Assembly: GCF_003459245.1 (NCBI RefSeq)
Contig: NZ_QRVG01000001.1
Coordinates: 248,001 to 312,000, forward strand
Reading direction: 5' to 3'
Length of the DNA: 64,000 nt
Source: Collinsella sp. AF23-2
GTDB lineage: Bacteria > Actinomycetota > Coriobacteriia > Coriobacteriales > Coriobacteriaceae
The notes under the pieces were generated by a model that did no database searches, was not told where the DNA came from, and worked only from the letters and a program-made list of their open reading frames with translations. Each line of letters starts with the position of its first letter. The stretch's first letter is position 1. A program made the translations under genes and the position numbers. Below, in pieces: positions 49,228 through 58,045 of the stretch.

Positions 49228-50133
49228 TTATTTTTCGGTTTCGAGCAGGGCGAGCGGGGCGGTGACCAGCACGAGCGAGGCAATCGCGGTAACACCCATG
49301 GCCATGGCGGCGATGGGCATGCTGCGCGTGAGGAACAGTGCCACGCTAAAGACCGCGATGACGCCGACGGATCGTAGCGTTTGGCTCATGCCGGCCAGGT
49401 AGAGTTTGTCGGCCTGCTGCAGGCGTCCCTCGTACACGTCGGCAATGCCGTCGATCACCTTATACAGGTAGACGCCCAGGCCGATTGTGGCCATCTGCGC
49501 ATCGTAGCCGCGGGCGCTGCTGTATACCAGGCCGCATGCCAGCGCGAGCGCTCCGCAGATCCAGCGGTTGAGCTGGTAAGAGGCAAAGGACGTCTTTTCG
49601 TCGATGTCCGAGACCTGGAAATTGCGCACGCCGTAGTTGCACGCGATCATGATGAGCGTGCCGGTGACAAAGGCGATGGAGAATTTGCCAGCCTCCTCGG
49701 CGCCCACGAGCTGTGTGGACACGATGGTGAGCAACGGAAACACCATGCCCCACACGGCGGTGCCCAGGGTATTCCAAAGGTAGTCGCGACGGGTGGCGTG
49801 ATCTTCGTACTCGGCTTCTTGCGTGGAGAAGCCGCCGCCGTAGACGGCTCCGAGCAGGCGGTTCCACCAGGCATTGACCATGCGGTGGATGGGGCCGGGC
49901 TGGCGATCGCGCTCGCGGCGACGGCGTGTGGCCTGGCTGCTGTCGGGACCGCCGGCGTTACGCTGGCTTAGCTCTTGGATTCGTGCGAGCTCCTCGGCGG
50001 TGTGCGATGCGGGGAACAGGCCGTTCTCGATGCGTCCGCCCTGCCCGTGCGCCCCGTCCGATACGGTGGGGTCGGCGACGCCATTGCGGCGGGCGATGGC
50101 GCGGCGAATGCTATCGATGGGCGTGATGCTCAA
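49228..50133 (-). CDS. N-terminal half of a polysaccharide flippase (truncated)
   Basis: A 301-residue product beginning at a TTG codon (50133), seven bases after AAAGGA. The first 120 residues are a hydrophilic, arginine-rich N-terminal domain, and membrane helices start at about RRDYLWNTLGTAVWGMVFPLLTIVSTQLVG. VRNFQVSDIDEKTSFASYQ is the typical loop of lipopolysaccharide O-unit flippases. The reading ends with LLETEK and TAA at 49228-49230, where full-length flippases continue directly into the second half. Both halves together would make a 524-residue exporter of lipid-linked sugars. Considered a pseudogene or a naturally split gene. Confidence 0.7.
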   Translation of the reverse strand: MSITPIDSIRRAIARRNGVADPTVSDGAHGQGGRIENGLFPASHTAEELARIQELSQRNAGGPDSSQATRRRRERDRQPGPIHRMVNAWWNRLLGAVYGGGFSTQEAEYEDHATRRDYLWNTLGTAVWGMVFPLLTIVSTQLVGAEEAGKFSIAFVTGTLIMIACNYGVRNFQVSDIDEKTSFASYQLNRWICGALALACGLVYSSARGYDAQMATIGLGVYLYKVIDGIADVYEGRLQQADKLYLAGMSQTLRSVGVIAVFSVALFLTRSMPIAAMAMGVTAIASLVLVTAPLALLETEK

Positions 50134-50238
50134 AGCGGAGTCCTTTCTATTGCTACGCTCTAGTATAGACGCGACGGTGTTCGTTCGTGTTTTTGAACAG
50201 GTTGTTCGATAATTTCGGCGGCGCCATTCAGTAGACGG

Positions 50239-50310
50239 CATTTGGGGACGTTCCTTATGTGCCGGCACTTTGGGAACGTCCCTAAGTGCCGGCATCCGGG
50301 GTCGCTCCTT
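50239..50310. repeat. TTGGGGACGTTCC / GCCGGCA repeat cluster
   Basis: CATTTGGGGACGTTCC, then GTGCCGGCACTT, TGGGAACGTCCC and AGTGCCGGCAT form an inverted pair (GGGGACGTTCC with GGAACGTCCC). The same words occur at 25845 and 62938. The rest of the 350-base interval up to pckA has no gene I can support. Confidence 0.7.
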
Positions 50311-50485
50311 GGTTGTTGCCTGTTCAAGAGTGTCCCTAACGACTAGGCCGCTTGCCTGCGATTTTTGACCGTTGGGCGGGCGCTTCGCCCTTGCCGCAAA
50401 AACGTTTTTGCATATCGGGTACAACGGGCTTTACGTGAGTAAAGTGCGCGCCTCGTCCACGTGTCGCGCTTTTAAAGGAGGCCCC

Positions 50486-52156
50486 ATGCCAGGTGTTACC
50501 CCTGCAGAAGTTCTGTCCAACTTTGGCATTACGCTGGTCGAAGATCCCGCCGAGAATCAGCCCCGTCTGCTGGTCGATCTACCCGCCGCGGAGCTCGTCG
50601 AGCACGCTATCCGCCGCGAAGAAGGCCACATGGCATCCAACGGCGCGCTGGTGATCGAGACGGGGGAGCGCACTGGCCGTTCCCCCAATGACCGCTTTAT
50701 CGTTGACACGCCCGACGTGCACGACAAGATCGCCTGGGGCGCCGTCAACCGACCGCTTTCGATCGAGAGCTACGAGACCATCAAGGCCGGCATCGTCGAC
50801 TACCTCAACGAGCGCGACGTGTTCGTCACCCGCGGCATGGCCGGCGCCGACCGCAACCACACGCGCCGACTGCTCGTCGCCTGCGAGCGCGCCAGCCAGG
50901 CACTCTTCATTAAACAGATGCTCGCCCGCCCGCTTGCCCGCGAAATCGCGCGCACCGGCGAGCCCGACTTCTGCGTACTCGCAGCGCCCGGTTACCAGTG
51001 CGACCCTGCCATCAAGGGCCTCAACTCCAGCGCCGCCGTGGTCATCAACTTCCAGGAACGCGTGATTCTGGTCGCCGGCACCGGCTACTCCGGCGAGATT
51101 AAAAAGTCGATCTTTAGCGTCATGAATTACCTGCTGCCCGTCGAGGACGACGTGCTGCCCATGCACTGCTCGGCCAGCATGGATCCTGTCACGCACGAGA
51201 CCGCCGTGTTCTTTGGCCTGTCCGGCACCGGCAAGACCACGCTTTCGGCCAACCCCACGCGCCTACTGATCGGCGACGACGAGCACGGTTGGTCCGACAT
51301 GGGCATCTTCAACATCGAGGGTGGCTGCTACGCCAAATGCGAGGGCCTGGACGCGTTCCACGAGCCTGAGATCTTCAACGCCGTCCGCTTTGGCGCGATC
51401 TGCGAAAACGTGGTGCTCGACGAGAGCCGCAAGCCCAACTACGATGACGTCTCGGTCACGCACAACACGCGCGTGGCCTACCCTGTGGAGCACATTCCCA
51501 ACGCGTGGACCAAGGGCATGGGCACCACTCCAAGCGTCGTGCTCTTCCTGACCTGCGATGCCTTTGGCGTGCTGCCGCCCATCTCGCGCCTGACGGCCGA
51601 CTCCGCCATGTATCACTTTGTGACGGGCTTTACGGCCAAGATCCCCGGCACCGAGGTCGGCGTCACCGAGCCCACGCCCACGTTCTCTTCGCTGTTTGGC
51701 GAGCCGTTTATGCCGCTCGACCCCATGGTCTATGCCAAGATGCTCGGTGAGCGCATCGCCGACGGCCGCACGCGTGTGTACCTGGTCAACACCGGCTGGA
51801 TCGGCGGCGGCTACGGCGTGGGTCATCGCATCGAGCTTGCCTACACGCGCGCCCTGGTGGCCCGCGCCCTCGACGGTACCATCGAGGACAGCGAGTTCGT
51901 GCACGACGACATCTTTAACGTCGACATTCCCACCACGTGCCACGGCGTACCCGACGGCATCCTGGTGCCGCGCCAGTATTGGCAGAGCACCGCTCGCTAC
52001 GACGAGGCCGCGCACAACTTGGCCGTGATGTTCGAGGAGAACTTCGAGAAGAAGTACTCGCACCTGCCCGAATCCGTCAAGGCCGCCGGTCCGCATGCTC
52101 AGGTGCACGCCGACGCCCGTCATCGCGGCCACGGCCTGCTGGGACTTCGCCACTAG
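50486..52156 (+). CDS. pckA: Phosphoenolpyruvate carboxykinase (ATP)
   Basis: PckA converts oxaloacetate and ATP to phosphoenolpyruvate, CO2 and ADP, or runs in reverse in fermenting anaerobes. The 556-residue protein has RTGRSPNDRF (substrate arginine), the kinase-1a P-loop GLSGTGKTTLS (244-254), IGDDEHGW (kinase 2 and metal site), NIEGGCYAK and GGYGVGHRI near the end. The ATG at 50486 follows AAAGGAGG. It is slightly longer than the usual 530-540 residues because of an N-terminal extension. A copy of the GGGGACAGG repeat follows its stop. Confidence 0.96.
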   Translation: MPGVTPAEVLSNFGITLVEDPAENQPRLLVDLPAAELVEHAIRREEGHMASNGALVIETGERTGRSPNDRFIVDTPDVHDKIAWGAVNRPLSIESYETIKAGIVDYLNERDVFVTRGMAGADRNHTRRLLVACERASQALFIKQMLARPLAREIARTGEPDFCVLAAPGYQCDPAIKGLNSSAAVVINFQERVILVAGTGYSGEIKKSIFSVMNYLLPVEDDVLPMHCSASMDPVTHETAVFFGLSGTGKTTLSANPTRLLIGDDEHGWSDMGIFNIEGGCYAKCEGLDAFHEPEIFNAVRFGAICENVVLDESRKPNYDDVSVTHNTRVAYPVEHIPNAWTKGMGTTPSVVLFLTCDAFGVLPPISRLTADSAMYHFVTGFTAKIPGTEVGVTEPTPTFSSLFGEPFMPLDPMVYAKMLGERIADGRTRVYLVNTGWIGGGYGVGHRIELAYTRALVARALDGTIEDSEFVHDDIFNVDIPTTCHGVPDGILVPRQYWQSTARYDEAAHNLAVMFEENFEKKYSHLPESVKAAGPHAQVHADARHRGHGLLGLRH

Positions 52157-52173
52157 CGTCGCCTCAGACCCAA

Positions 52174-52210
52174 AACCACCATAAAGGGGACAGGCACCTT
52201 TGTGGTGGTT
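52174..52210. repeat. ACCACC...GGTGGT palindromic repeat, copy 3
   Basis: Core AAAGGGGACAGGCACC, flanked by AACCACCAT and GTGGTGGTT, with a TTTTACTC tail. It sits 18 bases after the pckA stop and could be its terminator. Confidence 0.85.
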
Positions 52211-52383
52211 TTACTCGCGCGGATGACTCGGGTTACAATACGCCTGACATATCGCTCCCTTCTCCGGATGGGGGCAGCGTAAGCGCTCTTGTGGCGGCAC
52301 CGTAGGACTTTGAAGGTGGCCGTCGTAAGGGCGCTTTTTGTTTAGGCACCCGGGCTCGGGCGCATGCTATGAAGGGAGAGCAC

Positions 52384-53103
52384 ATGAAGAGCTTTATTGC
52401 CGAGGATTCGTTTTGGGAGCTGTTTCCGCAGGCGGCTGTCGGTGTTGTGGTCGTAAAGGGCATGAAGCCCGCGGCTCAGATTCCTCAAGAGGACGTGGAC
52501 GCGATTGCGGCGTTGCTCGACCGCGCCAATATCGATGCGGAGCGTCATCTGACCAGCGATACTATCAGCGAGAACGCACCGGTCAAGGCATGGCGCGAGG
52601 CTTATCGGCTGTTCAAGACCAAAAAGGGCGCGCGTTGCTCAATTGAGAGCCTGCTCAAGCGCGTGCTCAAGGGCAAACCGGTGGGCCACATTACGCCCGC
52701 GGTGGACATCTACAACACGGTGTCGCTGACCTACGCGCTGCCCGTTGGCGGCGAGGACCTGCATGCGATTGAGGGGGATCTTCGCTTGAAGGTGACTGAC
52801 GGCGGCGATGCGTTCCTGCCACTTGGCGAGGAAACGGATGACCCGACGCTGCCCGGCGAGCTCGCCTACATCGATGATGCGGGCGCCGTATGCCGCTGCT
52901 GGAACTGGCGCGATGGCGTTCGCACGGCGCTGTCCGACGATTCGGCCGATGCATTCCTGGCGATTGAGTGCGTGGAGCCCGAGCGGATGGGGGATTGCCA
53001 GGCTGCCGTTGATCGTCTCGCCGAGTTGCTCGAGCGCTATCTGGGAGCGACGGTTGTCGTTAAGACGCTTGTGACCCGCGACAATCCCTGCGTGGAACTG
53101 TAG
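52384..53103 (+). CDS. B3/B4 tRNA-binding domain-containing protein
   Basis: A 239-residue stand-alone version of the B3/B4 domain of the phenylalanyl-tRNA synthetase beta chain. Recognised parts are WREAYRLFKTKKGARCSIESLLKRV, then the domain's core VDIYNTVSLTYALPVGGEDL and DAFLAIECVEPE. Such free-standing proteins are thought to edit or deacylate tRNA or to bind aminoacyl groups, but the role is unproved. The ATG at 52384 is preceded by GAAGGGAG; an in-frame ATG at 52369 is less likely. Confidence 0.85.
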   Translation: MKSFIAEDSFWELFPQAAVGVVVVKGMKPAAQIPQEDVDAIAALLDRANIDAERHLTSDTISENAPVKAWREAYRLFKTKKGARCSIESLLKRVLKGKPVGHITPAVDIYNTVSLTYALPVGGEDLHAIEGDLRLKVTDGGDAFLPLGEETDDPTLPGELAYIDDAGAVCRCWNWRDGVRTALSDDSADAFLAIECVEPERMGDCQAAVDRLAELLERYLGATVVVKTLVTRDNPCVEL

Positions 53104-53131
53104 CGACGCCTGCGGATCATGTTCGCCGGTC

Positions 53132-53172
53132 AAAACCACTACAAAGGTGCCTGTCCCCTTTGTGGTGGTTTT
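53132..53172. repeat. ACCACC...GGTGGT palindromic repeat, copy 4
   Basis: Inverted orientation; core AAAGGTGCCTGTCCCCTTT, one base of the left arm changed (ACCACTAC). It lies between the B3/B4 and MarR genes. Confidence 0.85.
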
Positions 53173-53276
53173 TATGTTGATGGGTTAACAAATGGGATAT
53201 TTGGGTATGGGTGTTGCCTCGTGCGGCTAAGATGTTTACCCGTTAGCATCATGTAAGCGAAAGGCGGTCGTCTCCC

Positions 53277-53726
53277 ATGCAGCAGAACGACGAGACACGT
53301 TTTGAGGACTTTGTCGGACTGATCAGCGGGCTCTACAAGGAGATCCAGCGCATTAAGACATCCGAGGGCGCAAGGCTGGGCCTCAAGGGCTCCGACGTTA
53401 TGTGCCTGTACTATCTTGAGCGCAGCAAGGACGGCCTGACTGGCGCTGACCTGGCTCGCATGGCAGGCGTGACCCGTGCCGCCGTCTCGCGCACGCTCGC
53501 GCATCTGGAGGAGGGCGGCTACGTCGAGGTCGACGACTCGGGTGATGCGGCCGTTAAGTATCGTGCCCCGGTGCGCCTGACCGCTCTGGGCGGCGAGAGC
53601 ATGAGCGAGGCGGACCGCATCATTCGCGAGGTGCTCGACACCACCGGTAAGGCTATGGGTGTGGAGCAGCGCGAGCAGATGTATGCGTCGCTGCGTACGA
53701 TTCTCAACACCCTGCGTGAGATCTAA
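53277..53726 (+). CDS. MarR-family transcriptional regulator
   Basis: A 149-residue winged-helix regulator. The DNA-binding part is LTGADLARMAGVTRAAVSRTLAHLEEGGYVEV and is followed by the wing and VRLTALGGESMSEADRI. The N-terminal 50 residues and the C-terminal helix form the expected dimer interface. It precedes the degV-like gene by 120 bases and may control it. The ligand is not known. The upstream flank contains no clear dyad. Confidence 0.87.
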   Translation: MQQNDETRFEDFVGLISGLYKEIQRIKTSEGARLGLKGSDVMCLYYLERSKDGLTGADLARMAGVTRAAVSRTLAHLEEGGYVEVDDSGDAAVKYRAPVRLTALGGESMSEADRIIREVLDTTGKAMGVEQREQMYASLRTILNTLREI

Positions 53727-53845
53727 GGCCGCCAAGGCATTTGCTTCCCATTAAAAACTGCATCGTCCCGTTTGAGCGCGTATGCCGTGCCGGGACATTG
53801 CTGTCAAAATTCCCTGCGCGAGACCTGCGCAAGAAAGGATTCGCT

Positions 53846-54700
53846 ATGTCCGTCCGCATTATTACCGATTCCGCCAGCGATATGTCGCCGGCGGAGCACC
53901 CGGCGCTGTCCGTCTTGCCGCTGTCCGTTACCTTTGGCACCGATGTGTATATGGATGGCGTCGATATCGATCACCAGCGCTTTTACGAGATGCTCGTGGA
54001 GCGCGACGAGCTGCCCAAGACCGGTCAGGTCAACCCGTACGCCTTTTCGCAGGCGATTGCCGAAGCACGTGAGGCCGGCGACGAGGCGGTGATTATTACC
54101 GTGGGTGCCAAACTTTCGGGGACCAATCAGAGCGCCCGTACCGCACTTGCCGAGGCGCCGGGCGGCGACGTGTATGTGGTTGATAGCAATAACGTTACCC
54201 TGGGTGAGCGCGTGCTGGTCGAGTATGCCCTGCGCCTAGTGGACGAGGGCCAGGGCGCGGCCCAGATCGCGGCGGCTGTCGAGGCCGTCCGTGACCGCGT
54301 GGTGGTTATTGGTCTGCTCGAGACGCTGGAGTACCTGGTGCGCGGCGGTCGCCTGTCTGCTGCTGCCGGTGCCGTGGGTACGCTGCTCAACGTAAAGCCT
54401 GTTGTGGCTGCCGAGGACGGTCTGATCGTGCAGCTGGGCAAGGCGCGCGGTTCCAAGAACGGACGTAACCTGCTCAACCAGAAGGTCGAAAAGGCAGGCG
54501 GCATCGACTTTTCCATGCCGCTGGCGCTCGGCTATACGGGCCTTTCGGATGCGGTGCTCAAGAAGTATATCGAGGACAGCGCGGCACTGTGGGCTGGCCA
54601 CACCGAGGGCGAACTGCCCGTTCACACCATCGGTGCCACCATCGGCACCCATGTAGGCCCCGGCGCCGTAGCCGTGGCCTTCTTCCAGCCCGTTAACTAG
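53846..54700 (+). CDS. DegV family fatty-acid-binding protein
   Basis: A 284-residue DegV member starting MSVRIITDSASDMSP. It shares VLPLSVTFGTDVYMDGVDI, KTGQVNPYAFSQAI, LSGTNQSA, GRLSAAAGAVGTLLNVKPVV and a C-terminal IGTHVGPGAVAVAF with the family. It is a paralogue of the protein at 15834-16694 but diverges in the second domain. GAAAGGA lies before the ATG at 53846. FakB-type lipid binding is inferred from family membership. Confidence 0.92.
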   Translation: MSVRIITDSASDMSPAEHPALSVLPLSVTFGTDVYMDGVDIDHQRFYEMLVERDELPKTGQVNPYAFSQAIAEAREAGDEAVIITVGAKLSGTNQSARTALAEAPGGDVYVVDSNNVTLGERVLVEYALRLVDEGQGAAQIAAAVEAVRDRVVVIGLLETLEYLVRGGRLSAAAGAVGTLLNVKPVVAAEDGLIVQLGKARGSKNGRNLLNQKVEKAGGIDFSMPLALGYTGLSDAVLKKYIEDSAALWAGHTEGELPVHTIGATIGTHVGPGAVAVAFFQPVN

Positions 54701-54710
54701 CCCACCTGCC

Positions 54711-54750
54711 AAAACCACCACAAAGGGGACAGGCACCTTTGTGGTGGTTT
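54711..54750. repeat. ACCACC...GGTGGT palindromic repeat, copy 5
   Basis: Perfect copy (AAAACCACCACAAAGGGGAC at the left), ending 29 bases before the MGMT-like gene's start. Four copies are within 3 kb here (52.2-55.2 kb). Confidence 0.85.
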
Positions 54751-54779
54751 ATGCTATTCCGGGTGGAAGGGAGCGAGCA

Positions 54780-55100
54780 ATGGCGTCTGAGGGCTTTTTT
54801 GAGCGGGTGTACGAGGTGGTCGAGCAGATTCCCGAGGGGATGGTCGCCACGTATGGTCAGGTGGCGCTGCTTGCTGGACGTCCACGAAGTGCGCGGTACG
54901 TGGGGTATGCCCTGCATGGCAATCCGCGCCCCGGCGAGAGTCCCTGTCACCGCGTGGTGTTTGCCGATGGCCGCATATGCGATGGTTTTGCTTTTGGCGG
55001 TCCCGATGCTCAACGTGAGCTTTTGCTAGGGGAGGGTGTGGCGTTTAAGGACGACATGCACGTCGACTTGGCCGCCTGTCGCTGGCCTGCAGGGCTCTAG
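54780..55100 (+). CDS. MGMT family protein (alkyltransferase-like single domain)
   Basis: A 106-residue protein equal to the C-terminal active-site domain of O6-alkylguanine-DNA alkyltransferase. It has IPEGMVATYGQVALLAG (the recognition helix) and the active site SPCHRVVFADGR with the reactive cysteine retained, unlike ATL proteins, which have a tryptophan there. An N-terminal domain is absent. GAAGGGAG precedes the ATG. Function in repair of alkylated DNA is likely but not certain. Confidence 0.85.
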   Translation: MASEGFFERVYEVVEQIPEGMVATYGQVALLAGRPRSARYVGYALHGNPRPGESPCHRVVFADGRICDGFAFGGPDAQRELLLGEGVAFKDDMHVDLAACRWPAGL

Positions 55101-55117
55101 CGGCTCTGCCGTGGCTT

Positions 55118-55157
55118 AAACCACCACAAAGGTGCCTATCCCCTTTGTGGTGGTTTT
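55118..55157. repeat. ACCACC...GGTGGT palindromic repeat, copy 6
   Basis: Core AAAGGTGCCTATCCCCTTT, with one base different from the others. It follows the MGMT-like gene, and the TTTT at its right edge could make it a weak terminator. Confidence 0.85.
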
Positions 55158-55337
55158 GGCAGGTTTACCGAGGTTAACTTATGGAGAAGGTATGGCGGCG
55201 CGGTTTGTCGCAGCAAAGTAAACCACGGTGAACTATATTGTTTTCAGCAACGGAGCAGGCAATAGGCGATGAAAAAGCCTGCCCTGTTGAGTTTGATTCG
55301 CATTCCTCCCCTCTGTGCGATTCAACGGTGTACTTCG

Positions 55338-55379
55338 GGAACAGGCCCGCTGGCAACTATCTGCCAGCGGGCCTGTTCC
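55338..55379. terminator. Strong 18-bp hairpin between convergent genes
   Basis: GGAACAGGCCCGCTGGCA (55338-55355) and its complement (55362-55379) form a perfect stem with loop ACTATC, followed by TGTTTC. It lies 53 bases beyond the trpS stop and about 240 bases beyond the MGMT-like stop. With few Ts, its efficiency as a terminator is uncertain. The remaining 330 bases of this gap hold repeat copy 6 and nothing else that I can support. Confidence 0.6.
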
Positions 55380-55431
55380 TGTTTCGGTGAGGATTCAGCC
55401 TCACCGTCTATGTTGTGCGAAGGCGCTTTGC

Positions 55432-56481
55432 CTAGTACACCATGCCCATGGCGTCCTGAACCTCGGCCAGGGTCTGCTCGGCAATCTCGTTGGCGCGACG
55501 GTTGCCCTCGTGCAGCACGTCCTTCACATAGTCCAGATCGTTCTCATAGCGCTGACGACGCTCGCGGATCGGCGCGAAGTACTCGTTGACGGCCTCGGTC
55601 ACGTACTTCTTGAGCTGGCCGGAGCCGCCCATGCCAATCTCCTCGGCAATTTCGACCTCGGAACGGCCGGTGCAGATGGCGGCGGTTGAAAGCAGGCCGG
55701 ACACGCCGGGGCGGTTCTCGGGATCGAACGTGATCATGCGCTCGGAGTCGGTCTGGCTCTTCTTGATGCGCTTGGCCGTCTCCTCGGCGGTCATCGAGAT
55801 GTTGATGGCGTTACCGTAGCTCTTGCTCATCTTGCGACCGTCCAGGCCCGGCAGCAGCGGGGTCTCGGACAGCAGTGCGTCGACCTCGGGGAACACCTTG
55901 CCGTAGCGGTTGTTAAAGCGGCGGGCGATGGTGCGGGTGAGCTCGATGTGCGGCAGCTGGTCGCGACCGACGGGCACCACGTTGCCCTTGCAGAACAGGA
56001 TGTCGCAGGCCTGGTGCACCGGGTAGGTGAGCAGAAGGCCGGTGAGCTCGTGGCCCGAGGCCTCCATCTCGGCCTTTACCGTGGGGTTGCGCGCCAGCTC
56101 GGCCTCTGAGACCAGCGACAGGAACGGCAGCATGAGCTGGTTGGCGGCGGGCACGGCGGAGTGCGCGTAGATCATGGTCTTGTCGGGGTCGATGCCGCAG
56201 GCAAGGTAGTCCATGACCATGTTGTACACGTTGTCCTGGATGTGCTCGGTCGTGTCGCGGTCAGTGATGACTTGGTAGTCGGCGATGAGCACGTTGGTCT
56301 TGGCGCCCATGTTCTGCAGCTCAACACGGCCCTTGAGGGTGCCGAAGTAGTGACCCAGGTGCAGACGGCCGGTGGGGCGGTCGCCGGTGAGCATGGTGAA
56401 CTTCTCGGGCGTTTTGGCCAGGCCCTCGCGAATGGCGTTGCTCTTTTGCAGCGCGACTTCGTAGCTGTTCTCGTTTGGCAT
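55432..56481 (-). CDS. trpS: Tryptophanyl-tRNA synthetase
   Basis: TrpS charges tRNA-Trp. The 349-residue protein carries the class I signatures HLGH (41-44, in GRLHLGHYFG) and KMSKS (217-221, in GRKMSKSYGNAI), with PVGRDQLPHIELTR between. The ATG at 56481 has AGGAG six bases upstream; longer in-frame readings to 56625 are not supported. Length and motif spacing are normal. No T-box leader is evident in the 160 bases ahead of it. Confidence 0.95.
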   Translation of the reverse strand: MPNENSYEVALQKSNAIREGLAKTPEKFTMLTGDRPTGRLHLGHYFGTLKGRVELQNMGAKTNVLIADYQVITDRDTTEHIQDNVYNMVMDYLACGIDPDKTMIYAHSAVPAANQLMLPFLSLVSEAELARNPTVKAEMEASGHELTGLLLTYPVHQACDILFCKGNVVPVGRDQLPHIELTRTIARRFNNRYGKVFPEVDALLSETPLLPGLDGRKMSKSYGNAINISMTAEETAKRIKKSQTDSERMITFDPENRPGVSGLLSTAAICTGRSEVEIAEEIGMGGSGQLKKYVTEAVNEYFAPIRERRQRYENDLDYVKDVLHEGNRRANEIAEQTLAEVQDAMGMVY

Positions 56482-56640
56482 GATTGCTCCTAACGTATGT
56501 TCATGGGTCAAGATGATAACGCGTTTATTGGAGGGGCGGGGCGTAAGTAGGCGAGGGGCTGGCAAGGGGTGGCTTACGCGATTGATGCGATGTAGTTGCA
56601 CTTGGTCAGCGATGCCTTGACACATTCTCGGCAGCTTACC

Positions 56641-57840
56641 CTAGAGCTTGTGGTGGCGCTCTTCCTTACGTTCCTCGGCTGCCTGCTCCTCCTGCTTAAA
56701 GGCGGGGTCGTCGGGGGTGACGAGCTCATCCTCGTGCGTGCGCTTGTTGTAATGGTGGCGCAGCACGGGCTCAAACAGATGTAGATGCTTGGCAAAGGCC
56801 GCCGAGCCAATGGCGAGCACGGTAAAGATGAGCACGCGCATGGGCACCTCGACCTGGTTGATCGCGGCGGCGCCGGCCGAAAGCATAATGCACCAGGCAT
56901 AGATGAGCAGCACAGCCTGCTTTTGGTTGTAGCCCTCTTGGATCAGGCGGTGGTGGATGTGGCCCTTGTCGGCCTGCCCGATGCTAATGTGGGCGCGCTT
57001 GCGGCGCACGATGGCGCTAAACGTGTCGATGATGGGCACGCCGGCAACGATGAGCGGGATGATAAGCGAGGTGAGCGCGGCGGTGCGGCTCACGTTGAGT
57101 AGCGAGATGGAGCCCAGCGCAAAGCCCAGAAGCAGCGACCCCGAGTCGCCCAAGAAGATGCTTGCGGGGTTGAAGTTGTAGCGCAAAAAGGCCAGACAGG
57201 CGCCAAAGAGCGCAATGGAGAGCGCGGCGGCGTCGATGCGGCCCGAGAGAACGGCCATCGAAAACATGGTGAACGACGCGATGCCGCAGATGCCCGTGGC
57301 TAAGCCGTCGAGGCCGTCGATGAGGTTAATGATGTTGGTGAATGCCACCAGATAGATCACGGTGATGGGGTAGGCGAGCCATCCGAGCATGATTTCGCCG
57401 GGGGCAAACGGGTTGACGATGACGCCGATGCGCAGGCCACCCACGCAGGCGATGAGCGCAGCGAGGACCTGTCCGGCCAGCTTTTGCTTGGGCTTGAGCT
57501 GGAAGACGTCGTCGATAGCGCCGGTCGCAAAGATGACGGTAAAAGAAAGCGCAAGTATGGGGTAGCTGATGTGCAGACGGGGGTGGGGCACCAAAACGGG
57601 CGGCCAACCCAGGTACCAGGTGCCTAGGATTTGCACAATACAGGCAACGACCAGGCCCAAAAACACCGCCGTTCCGCCCAAACGCGGGATGGGCTTGGTG
57701 TTGATGCGGCGCTTGGAAGGATAGTCGACGGCGTCGAGCTTAATTGCCAAGCGCTTGACCAGGGGCACCATGAGGAAGGTCGTGATAAAGGCCGCCGCTG
57801 CCACGCATAGGTACGGTATGTAGCTCGGGGATGAAGCCAT
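56641..57840 (-). CDS. Undecaprenyl-phosphate N-acetylhexosamine-1-phosphate transferase (WecA/TagO/MraY superfamily)
   Basis: The enzyme transfers a sugar-1-phosphate from a UDP-sugar to undecaprenyl phosphate, starting cell-wall-linked polymer synthesis. The 399-residue protein has about eleven hydrophobic segments, KPIPRLGGTAVFLG, GAIDDVFQLKPKQKL (DD metal site), NIINLIDGLDGLATG, FLGDSGSLLLG and the HIHHRL motif near residue 325. The C-terminal 40 residues are a charged cytoplasmic tail. The ATG at 57840 is my choice; its ribosome-binding site is weak and other starts are possible upstream. Confidence 0.9.
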   Translation of the reverse strand: MASSPSYIPYLCVAAAAFITTFLMVPLVKRLAIKLDAVDYPSKRRINTKPIPRLGGTAVFLGLVVACIVQILGTWYLGWPPVLVPHPRLHISYPILALSFTVIFATGAIDDVFQLKPKQKLAGQVLAALIACVGGLRIGVIVNPFAPGEIMLGWLAYPITVIYLVAFTNIINLIDGLDGLATGICGIASFTMFSMAVLSGRIDAAALSIALFGACLAFLRYNFNPASIFLGDSGSLLLGFALGSISLLNVSRTAALTSLIIPLIVAGVPIIDTFSAIVRRKRAHISIGQADKGHIHHRLIQEGYNQKQAVLLIYAWCIMLSAGAAAINQVEVPMRVLIFTVLAIGSAAFAKHLHLFEPVLRHHYNKRTHEDELVTPDDPAFKQEEQAAEERKEERHHKL

Positions 57841-58045
57841 GAATCTAAAAACCGCCAAGCGTCGAAGGAAAAGGTCAAAGGTTGCTAAGCGCAAAGGGCA
57901 TAGCCGAACCATGATACTCGACCAAGGGGGGTGCATGGAATTGCACGCAGCGATAATCACGCGCTTACCAGATATTGGGATGTTGTCGATGGATTGTCGG
58001 GATACCGGCGGGGATCCATATGGGCTGTAATGGTGGTTTTCGGCA

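Noticed and set aside
52174..55157. Regularly occurring palindromes considered as a CRISPR array.
   Set aside because: The copies are hundreds of bases apart, occur in both orientations, and have genes rather than short spacers between them. No array and no cas gene were found.
56482..56640. T-box leader upstream of trpS.
   Set aside because: No T-box sequence (such as TGGNACC) or terminator/antiterminator pair was found in the 160-base upstream region.
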